Assembly: GCA_026391755.1 (NCBI GenBank)
Contig: JAPLDN010000037.1
Coordinates: forward strand, 1-8,852
Reading direction: 5' to 3'
Length of the DNA: 8,852 nucleotides
Origin: Bacteroidota bacterium
GTDB lineage: Bacteria > Bacteroidota > Bacteroidia > Bacteroidales > FEN-979
Of this stretch, positions 1-5,539 are shown in pieces. Within the stretch, counting starts at the first letter, position 1; each line of letters opens with the position of its first letter. The translations under genes and the position numbers were made by a program. Under the pieces are notes generated by a model. That model saw nothing but the letters and a program-made list of their open reading frames with translations. It searched no databases and was not told where the DNA came from.

Positions 1-1521
1 TTCCTGGCCAATATGAGCCATGAGATCAGGACACCGCTAAACGCGGTGATAGGTCTCTCCAGGCTTATGAGGGACACTAAACTGAGCCCCGAACAGAAGA
101 TACTCAATCATAAATTGCTTGTTTCAGGTGAAAACCTCCTCGGTATCATCAATGAAATCCTCGATTTTTCAAAGATCGAAGCAGGCAGGGTTGAAATTGA
201 AAATATCCCGTTCGATCTTAAAATCATTATCGATAAGGTGAGTACGTCCCTTTCCCATGCTGCTGAAGAAAAATCTCTTGCGCTGACAAGCTCAACAGAA
301 GTCAGTTTCTCGAAAGCTGTTATGGGGGACCCGGTCAGGTTGCAGCAGATCCTTACCAATCTCGTAAACAATGCAATTAAATTTACATCCGAAGGCGGCG
401 TTGACCTGTCATGCACCCTGGTCGGTGAAGCTGCAGGCAGGACTTCCTTCCTTTTTTCAGTAACTGACACAGGTATCGGGATCAGTGAGGAAAACCTGGG
501 TACTATTTTCGAAAAATTTAAGCAGGAGGATGAAAGCGTTACCAGGATGTATGGAGGGACAGGACTCGGCCTGGCCATCAGCAAGCAGCTAGTAAGCCTC
601 ATGGGGGGCTGCCTTGAAGTGGAAAGCGAAAAAGGCAGGGGAAGCAGATTTTTCTTTACTCTTGAATTCGAAACGGGAGATATTGCTGTGCTCAAAGATC
701 TGAACATCAGAGTGTTTATTGACAATGAAGCTCTAACAGGCAAAGCCATACTCGTTGTTGAGGATAATAAATTCAACCAGTTTATCGCCAAATCGATACT
801 GGAAAAGTGGAATGTTATTACAGATATTGCTTCCGATGGCAGGGAGGCAATTGAAAAAATCAGGCAAAAAGAGTACGATCTCATCCTGATGGACATGCAA
901 ATGCCAGTCCTCGATGGCTGTTCAGCCACACGCTTCATTCGTCAGGAACTTCATATTTCCACTCCTGTGATTGCGCTGACTGCTTTTGCCACAAAAGATG
1001 CCATTGCGAAAGCCCTTGATTCAGGAATGAATGGCTACATGACTAAACCATTTGAAGAAGAAACGCTTTTCAGCCATCTTTTATCTGCGTTTGGCATTAA
1101 TCAACAGTATGTCTCAGGAACAGGAGGGCCTTTGCAGGAAGAGCCTGTGAGTTCCGACCCGGAGAACCTGCAGTATGATCTTGGCAAACTTTCAAAACTG
1201 CTTGGTGACAGCAGGGACGAGATCATCGAAACGATTGAGCAGTTCATAGAGCTGACCCCCGAATATACCGCTGCACTTTTTGATGCCTATGAAGAGGCCA
1301 ATATGGAGGAAGTTGCTAAAGCTGCCCACAAAGTCAAATCCAGCCTCGATGTAATTGCAAAAGAGGACCTTCGTAGGAATATCAAACTGATCCACGAGTA
1401 TGCAGGCAAAGGGATACACCTGGAAAAGCTGCCTGAACTTTTAAAATCCCTGAGAGATCAGATACCTGTCATGCTTCGCCAGCTTGGCGCAAAAGCAGAT
1501 GAAGTGCGAAGGGAAAGCTGA
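1..1521 (+). CDS. Hybrid histidine kinase with receiver and Hpt domains (5' partial)
   Basis: This is the C-terminal part of a hybrid sensor kinase. The frame is open from base 1 (F-L-A-N before the first ATG at 13), so that Met is internal and the sensor region lies outside the window. Counting from the Met at 13, the H-box phospho-acceptor is His3 in MSHEIRTPLN. The HATPase domain covers about residues 65-220, with N-box Asn116/Asn119/Asn120, G1 box D152-T-G-I-G and G2 box GGTGLGL (181-187). A receiver follows (about 244-360) with the acidic pair E250/D251, phospho-acceptor D294 in LMDMQMP, T323 and K345. An Hpt domain (about 390-490) carries His439 in AAHKVKSS. All catalytic residues are intact, so a His-Asp-His relay within one chain is expected, ending on the Hpt histidine and needing a separate output regulator. 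No DNA-binding domain is present. The gene ends 82 bp before ftcD on the same strand; a functional link is not shown. Confidence 0.95.
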   Translation, partial: FLANMSHEIRTPLNAVIGLSRLMRDTKLSPEQKILNHKLLVSGENLLGIINEILDFSKIEAGRVEIENIPFDLKIIIDKVSTSLSHAAEEKSLALTSSTEVSFSKAVMGDPVRLQQILTNLVNNAIKFTSEGGVDLSCTLVGEAAGRTSFLFSVTDTGIGISEENLGTIFEKFKQEDESVTRMYGGTGLGLAISKQLVSLMGGCLEVESEKGRGSRFFFTLEFETGDIAVLKDLNIRVFIDNEALTGKAILVVEDNKFNQFIAKSILEKWNVITDIASDGREAIEKIRQKEYDLILMDMQMPVLDGCSATRFIRQELHISTPVIALTAFATKDAIAKALDSGMNGYMTKPFEEETLFSHLLSAFGINQQYVSGTGGPLQEEPVSSDPENLQYDLGKLSKLLGDSRDEIIETIEQFIELTPEYTAALFDAYEEANMEEVAKAAHKVKSSLDVIAKEDLRRNIKLIHEYAGKGIHLEKLPELLKSLRDQIPVMLRQLGAKADEVRRES

Positions 1522-1553
1522 AATTTATAATTTTGCAGACTTGTATATGGCTG

Positions 1554-1580
1554 TCGGATATCGGATATCTGATATCGGAT
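1554..1580. repeat. Array of 7-bp repeats (TCKGATA), upstream copy
   Basis: Four consecutive heptamers are visible: TCGGATA, TCGGATA, TCTGATA and TCGGAT (last base differs). They place three palindromic GATATC hexamers exactly 7 bp apart (1557, 1564, 1571). The array fills the middle of the 82-bp gap between the hybrid kinase and ftcD, ending 23 bp before the ftcD ATG. A diverged copy with the same 7-bp phase lies directly after ftcD. It could be an intergenic repeat family, a protein-binding site or a structured leader. I cannot tell which. Confidence 0.8.
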
Positions 1581-1603
1581 GACAAATCCCTAAATTCCAC
1601 TCT

Positions 1604-3289
1604 ATGAAACAACTCATCGAATGTGTCCCCAACTTCTCCGAAGGTGTCGACATGCACCTGATAAAGACTATCACCGACGAAATTGAAAAAATTAATGGTG
1701 TGAGATTACTGGATGTGGATCCGGGTAAAGCCACAAACCGTACTGTTGTTACTTTTGTCGGCACTCCGGATGCAGTCCTTGAAGCTGCATTCCAGGCAAT
1801 AAGAAAGGCATCGGAGGTGATAGACATGAGCAGGCATAAGGGGGAGCATCCCCGTTTCGGTGGAACGGATGTTTGTCCGCTGGTTCCTATAGCGAATATC
1901 AGTATGGAGGAAACCGCTGCTTATGCGCGCAAACTGGCCGAAAGGGTAGGGCAGGAACTTGAAATACCTGTGTATTGCTACGAGAATGCAGCATTCTCCG
2001 AAGAACGACGCAACCTTGCAAGTTGCAGGGCTGGCGAATATGAAGGCTTGCCGAAGAAACTCGCCGATCCGCAATGGAAGCCCGATTTCGGACCGGCAAA
2101 ATTCAATCCCAGGACCGGAGCGATTGCTATCGGTGCCAGGGACTTCCTGGTGGCTTACAATGTGAACCTGAATACTACTTCTACCCGAAGGGCCAACGCC
2201 ATCGCGTTTGATATACGCGAAAAAGGAAGGCCAGTCCGTGAAGGCAATCAGGTTACAGGAAAAATTAAGAAAGACGAAAAGGGAAATGAAGTATGGGTTC
2301 CCGGCGCGTTGAAAGCCTGTAAAGCGATAGGCTGGTTCATTGAAGAATACGGAATCGCCCAGGTTTCCATAAACCTCACCAATATCAGTATCACCCCGGT
2401 GCATGTTGCTTTTGAGGTAGCCTGCCAGAAGGCCCTTGAAAGGGGGCTCAGGGTTACCGGCAGTGAATTGGTCGGACTTATCCCTAAACGTGCCATGATG
2501 GAAGCCGGGAAGTATTTTCTGAGGAAACAGAGCCGTTCGGTAGGCATTTCGGAAGAAGAGATCATAAAGATTGCAGTAAAATCACTTGGTTTGGACGACC
2601 TTAAACCCTTTAATCCGAAAGAAAAGATTATTGAATATATCCTGGAGGATCCTAAAGAAAAGAAGCTTGTAAGTATGACTGCTGAAGGGTTTGCGAGCGA
2701 AACGGCTTCGGAATCCCCTGCTCCGGGAGGTGGTTCTGTTTCAGCATATATTGCTGCACTTGGAGTGTCACTGGGAACAATGGTAGCCAATCTTTCTTCG
2801 CATAAGCCCGGTTGGGACGATCATTGGGAAGAGTTTGGCAACTGGGCCGAAAAAGGTCAGCAACTCAAAGAGGAACTGCTTTTTCTTGTGGATGAAGACA
2901 CCCGCGCTTTCAACCGTATCATGGATGCGTTCGGTTTCCCCAAGGGCACTGAAGAAGAAAAGGCTGCCCGCTCTGCAGCTATCCAGGATGCCACAAAGTA
3001 TGCCATCGAGGTGCCTTTCAGAACCATGAGGAAAGCATATGAATCCTTCGATATCATTGAGGCCATGGTTGAAACCGGCAACCCGAATTCAGTGACTGAT
3101 GCAGGCGTGGGTGCTCTTTGCGTGAGATCGGCTGTAATCGGGGCTTACCTTAATGTCAGGATCAATGCATCAGGGCTCAAAGACAAAGTTTATCTTGAAA
3201 AGCTGCTGAAGGAAGCTGAGGAGATTGTTGGCCTAACGAAAGCCAGGGAAGAAAAGATTTTACAGAAAGTTTCTGAGAAGATCAAGTAA
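1604..3289 (+). CDS. ftcD: Formiminotransferase-cyclodeaminase (bifunctional glutamate formimidoyltransferase / formimino-THF cyclodeaminase)
   Basis: This 561-residue enzyme transfers the formimino group from N-formimino-L-glutamate to tetrahydrofolate, then deaminates 5-formimino-THF to 5,10-methenyl-THF plus ammonia. It closes the formiminoglutamate branch of histidine breakdown and feeds the one-carbon pool. The N-terminal transferase half (about 1-300) opens with the signature MKQLIECVPNFSEG and has EHPRFGGTD (81-89), whose His82 matches the catalytic His82 of the mammalian enzyme. The cyclodeaminase half (about 355-555) has the glycine-rich SPAPGGGSVSA stretch (371-381) and GNPNSVTDAG (492-501). 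Length fits fused bacterial and animal FTCD (about 540-560), so both activities should be present. The start is clear from the conserved N-terminus; no Shine-Dalgarno is visible, as usual in Bacteroidota. No hutH, hutU or hutI is nearby, so any partners are elsewhere. It is flanked by two related 7-bp repeat arrays and converges on the lipoprotein gene. Confidence 0.96.
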   Translation: MKQLIECVPNFSEGVDMHLIKTITDEIEKINGVRLLDVDPGKATNRTVVTFVGTPDAVLEAAFQAIRKASEVIDMSRHKGEHPRFGGTDVCPLVPIANISMEETAAYARKLAERVGQELEIPVYCYENAAFSEERRNLASCRAGEYEGLPKKLADPQWKPDFGPAKFNPRTGAIAIGARDFLVAYNVNLNTTSTRRANAIAFDIREKGRPVREGNQVTGKIKKDEKGNEVWVPGALKACKAIGWFIEEYGIAQVSINLTNISITPVHVAFEVACQKALERGLRVTGSELVGLIPKRAMMEAGKYFLRKQSRSVGISEEEIIKIAVKSLGLDDLKPFNPKEKIIEYILEDPKEKKLVSMTAEGFASETASESPAPGGGSVSAYIAALGVSLGTMVANLSSHKPGWDDHWEEFGNWAEKGQQLKEELLFLVDEDTRAFNRIMDAFGFPKGTEEEKAARSAAIQDATKYAIEVPFRTMRKAYESFDIIEAMVETGNPNSVTDAGVGALCVRSAVIGAYLNVRINASGLKDKVYLEKLLKEAEEIVGLTKAREEKILQKVSEKIK

Positions 3290-3296
3290 TCTCACA

Positions 3297-3330
3297 TCTG
3301 ATATCTGATATCTGATGCCGGATGTCAGAT
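3297..3330. repeat. Array of 7-bp repeats (TCTGATA), downstream copy
   Basis: Heptamers read TCTGATA, TCTGATA, TCTGATG, CCGGATG, then TCAGAT, directly after the ftcD stop and running up to the stop codon of the convergent lipoprotein gene. The second half can fold: ATCTGA at 3310-3315 is complementary to TCAGAT at 3325-3330, with a 9-base loop. This may help end transcription from either side, but no T-run follows on either strand. It is a diverged relative of the array at 1554-1580. Confidence 0.75.
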
Positions 3331-3816
3331 TTACTTCTCTTGTGTGTACGTCCAGATCCAGTTCTGGAAATAGCCTTCGGTTAGATTGACACTGTCGGTG
3401 GGTGTGACTTTTAACCAGCCGGAAAACTGGCCATAGGCCCATCCGCCCTGTCCTTCCCATTTTGTTATCGTTAGTTTCAGTGTGCCTCCATCGACCCTGT
3501 ACCATTTCTGGCTGGGATCAACATAAGTAAAATCAAACCGGTAGTCTCCGCTTTTAAATACCTGGCCGCTGACAGGGTCTCCGGGCAAGCCTATTTTCAG
3601 CATCTCGGCAGGGAGAAGGTTGTCGTTCAGGTTAAACGTTCCGCAGAATGTGGATGAGGCGCAAAAATCCTTGCAGAACCTGGAGTAATTGTAATACGTT
3701 TTTTGTACGCCATTAGCCTTGAATGTAACGTAGGGTACCGGAGGTGTTTCACTCTTCCTGCAAGAGAAGGAAACTCCAAGGGATGCGATCAGCAAAAAAA
3801 TCAGTACTTTTTTCAT
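3331..3816 (-). CDS. Small secreted lipoprotein of unknown function
   Basis: The 161-residue product starts with a lipoprotein signal peptide: MKK, a hydrophobic core (VLIFLLIASLGV) and a candidate lipidated Cys19 in VSFSCRK. The mature part is about 143 residues. It has a short linker with prolines, then TFKANGVQKTYY, a cysteine cluster C48-x3-C52-x5-C58, and a C-terminal half rich in aromatics and glycines (GTLKLTITKWEGQGG, FSGWL, EGYFQNW) that suggests a beta-rich fold. The overall pattern resembles Bacteroidota lipoproteins of domain-of-unknown-function type; I cannot name the family. No charged cluster that would clearly direct surface export follows the Cys. Its ATG (3816-3814) overlaps the kinase stop TGA (3815-3813) as ATGA, so it is very probably cotranslated with the kinase and may serve the same response. 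The three cysteines could form a disulfide plus one free thiol or bind a metal; this is inference. Confidence 0.85.
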   Translation of the reverse strand: MKKVLIFLLIASLGVSFSCRKSETPPVPYVTFKANGVQKTYYNYSRFCKDFCASSTFCGTFNLNDNLLPAEMLKIGLPGDPVSGQVFKSGDYRFDFTYVDPSQKWYRVDGGTLKLTITKWEGQGGWAYGQFSGWLKVTPTDSVNLTEGYFQNWIWTYTQEK

Positions 3817-4946
3817 GGCTTGTCTTGTGTTGGTGCGTTCAATGGTAATGTAAAACTAAACCTGCTTCCTTCCCCTTCAATGCTTTCAGCCCAGATCCTG
3901 CCTCCGCTTTTATCGATGATTTCCCTGCATAGAACAAGACCGAGGCCGCTGCCTCTTTCCTTATCGGTTCCTTCGGTTTTCAGCTGTTCTTCAAACCGGA
4001 ACAGTTTGTTCATGTTCTCTGCGGATATACCTACACCGGTATCACTCACCGTGACAACGACAAGCTTATGCATAGCGGCAGCCGAAACAGTGATCAATCC
4101 ACCATGCCGGGTGAATTTTATGGCATTATTGATCAGGTTCCGTAAAACCAGGAGGATAGCGACCTTATCGCCCCAGGCAGTAAATTCTTCCGCAACCTCC
4201 GATACGAGATGTATGAATTTACCTTCAGCCGTTGGAGCGAGTAATTTGAAATTTTCCCTCACCAGGTTTCCCAGGTTTACACGTGTGGGTATAATTTTCA
4301 TTTTACCTGTCTGGACTCTCGACCATTCGAGTAATCTTTCGAGAAGGTCAAAGGTATTATGCGAAGTGTTCCTGATATTCTGAAGGAAAGTTTTCCTCTC
4401 TGTATCGGTAAGTTCTTCCCATTCTTCATTCAGTATGTCGGCAAAACCAAGTATAGCATTGAATGGGCTTCTCAGGTCGTGAGAAATGATTGAAAAGAAT
4501 TTGTCACGGGTTGCATAAAGTTCCTTTAGCTGTTCCTGCGTTTTCCGGGCGGCTCTTAATCCTTCGATCATCTGGTTGAAAGCGGCCGAAAATTCACCTA
4601 TAAAATTGACGTTCTGGCTGTAATCCCCCTTTGCGATCTGTTGAGCCTGCCAGGTCAGGTGCCTCAGGTTGGCCTGAAGTTGCTTGTAATCCGAAAAAAG
4701 GTAAAAATTCCTTGGCGCTTCATACAACAGATCACCCTCCGAAAGAGCAGATGCAAATTTCACGCCTTCCCTTAACTGGCTGATCAGAGTTTTAAGATTT
4801 TCTGCAATATTCTCACAAGGTGTATTGGTCTCATGATTATTAAGTTGTTTATCAAGCAACGCATCGGCCTCATCCAGTTCTCCCCTGGAAATGTTGATGA
4901 GGATGTCGCAAAAGGTTTGTGCAAATTCACCAGGTATTTCCGACAT
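3813..4946 (-). CDS. Soluble sensor histidine kinase with HAMP-like module
   Basis: I place the start at the ATG 4946-4944, giving 377 residues, because it lies 8 nt after the V4R stop. The frame is open to 5009, but the extra 21 residues would overlap V4R coding sequence and look like read-through of the other frame. No transmembrane segment is present, so the kinase is cytosolic. Residues 1-75 are a helical region with no recognised domain. Residues about 78-135 hold a HAMP-like module (LRHLTWQAQQIAKGDYSQ, then GEFSAAFNQM). HisKA follows with His156 in SIISHDLRSP, then HATPase with N270/N273/N274, G1 box D302-T-G-V-G and G2 box RGSGLGL (331-337). There is no receiver domain and no response regulator next door. 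From memory, similar HAMP-like modules occur in cytosolic kinases and diguanylate cyclases associated with V4R sensors, which fits the preceding gene. Likely role: the signalling half of a two-protein sensor. Confidence 0.9.
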   Translation of the reverse strand: MSEIPGEFAQTFCDILINISRGELDEADALLDKQLNNHETNTPCENIAENLKTLISQLREGVKFASALSEGDLLYEAPRNFYLFSDYKQLQANLRHLTWQAQQIAKGDYSQNVNFIGEFSAAFNQMIEGLRAARKTQEQLKELYATRDKFFSIISHDLRSPFNAILGFADILNEEWEELTDTERKTFLQNIRNTSHNTFDLLERLLEWSRVQTGKMKIIPTRVNLGNLVRENFKLLAPTAEGKFIHLVSEVAEEFTAWGDKVAILLVLRNLINNAIKFTRHGGLITVSAAAMHKLVVVTVSDTGVGISAENMNKLFRFEEQLKTEGTDKERGSGLGLVLCREIIDKSGGRIWAESIEGEGSRFSFTLPLNAPTQDKP

Positions 4947-4954
4947 ACAGCAGT

Positions 4955-5476
4955 TTAGTTCACAAGTTTTACTGAAAATCTGCAGGTACGCTCGCCGGTT
5001 CCCCAGCAATCTATTTCCTTGACATCAAAATTTCTGCCTGAATACATATGAAGTATCCCGGAGATAAATCCTTCATCGTAATCACAAACGGGGACTCCAT
5101 AGAAAGGCAATCCTGAACAATCCAGGTCTTCGCTCACTGTAAGCATAAAACTGAATTTCTCCAGGTCGGCCGACTCAACCCGCAATACTCCTATTCCAAA
5201 CTTAAGCAGTTTTTGTGTAAGATCGGCAATAAAATCATTGACTTGCAAGGATCTGTTCAGAGTGTTTTTGCAGAATTCAGTTCCCGCAAGAAAACCTGCA
5301 TCATGGAAAATCCTGTTGGCTTCGACTGCTCCGTATTTTTTCTCAAGGATGTCGCGCATTGTATACTGCATTAGTCGGTATACTGCAACTTGTGTGAGAG
5401 GGCCGAGATTAGGCCTGCCAATGGAGATGTCGCCAAGGTCTTTCCATTTAAAATTATATTTTTGCGATTTATCCAT
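4955..5476 (-). CDS. V4R-domain (4-vinyl reductase family) small-ligand sensor protein
   Basis: The 173-residue protein is a stand-alone V4R domain. The N-terminal half (GRPNLGPLTQVAVYRLMQ, then AGFLAGTEFC) and the C-terminal half (SEDLDCSGLP, VCDYDEGFISGIL, KEIDCWGTGERTCRF) both match the V4R style. C131, E154, C157 and C165 have the spacing C-x22-E-x2-C-x7-C. As I recall it, this is the spacing of the zinc ligands in the phenol sensors MopR/DmpR (C155, E178, C181, C189 in MopR), so a structural zinc site is likely. V4R domains bind small hydrophobic ligands in XylR-type regulators and occur in bacteriochlorophyll-synthesis proteins. No transmembrane or DNA-binding segment is present. It is the first gene of a unit with the soluble kinase (8-nt gap), so it probably acts as that kinase's input. 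The ligand is unknown; the name '4-vinyl reductase' should not be read as an enzyme activity here. Confidence 0.88.
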   Translation of the reverse strand: MDKSQKYNFKWKDLGDISIGRPNLGPLTQVAVYRLMQYTMRDILEKKYGAVEANRIFHDAGFLAGTEFCKNTLNRSLQVNDFIADLTQKLLKFGIGVLRVESADLEKFSFMLTVSEDLDCSGLPFYGVPVCDYDEGFISGILHMYSGRNFDVKEIDCWGTGERTCRFSVKLVN

Positions 5477-5502
5477 AAGGGAATTTTATATGATTCAAAC
5501 GC

Positions 5503-5534
5503 AATATACAAAAAATAAATGTAAATGGTGTCAA
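5503..5534 (-). promoter_or_regulatory. Possible Bacteroidota-type promoter for the V4R-kinase-lipoprotein unit
   Basis: On the minus strand, TTG (5534-5532) is followed 26 bp later by TATATTGC starting at 5508. This resembles the Bacteroidota -33 TTG / -7 TAnnTTTG arrangement, matching six of eight bases in the -7 element. Transcription would begin near 5501, about 25 bases before the V4R ATG at 5476. The 63-bp gap between the large gene and V4R has room for little else. The region is AT-rich, so chance matches are likely. Confidence 0.3.
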
Positions 5535-5539
5535 TATGG

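Noticed and set aside
108..938. 276-codon open frame on the minus strand inside the hybrid kinase
   Set aside because: It is antisense to conserved HATPase and receiver coding sequence and its product shows no domain; it is a shadow of the real gene.
1554..1580. CRISPR-like array
   Set aside because: Units are only 7 bp and contiguous with no spacers, and no cas genes are present.
1706..2790. Long minus-strand open frames (232 and 180 codons) inside ftcD
   Set aside because: They lie opposite strongly conserved FTCD sequence and have low-complexity, domain-free translations.
3310..3330. Rho-independent terminator between ftcD and the lipoprotein gene
   Set aside because: A 6-bp stem is possible, but there is no T-run on either side; it is better explained as part of the heptamer array.
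3703..4383. 226-codon plus-strand open frame across the kinase and lipoprotein genes
   Set aside because: It spans the ATGA junction of two well-supported minus-strand genes and its translation shows no recognisable motif.
4947..5009. Longer start for the soluble kinase at 5009
   Set aside because: The extra 21 residues overlap V4R coding sequence in another frame; the ATG at 4946 just after the V4R stop is the better start.
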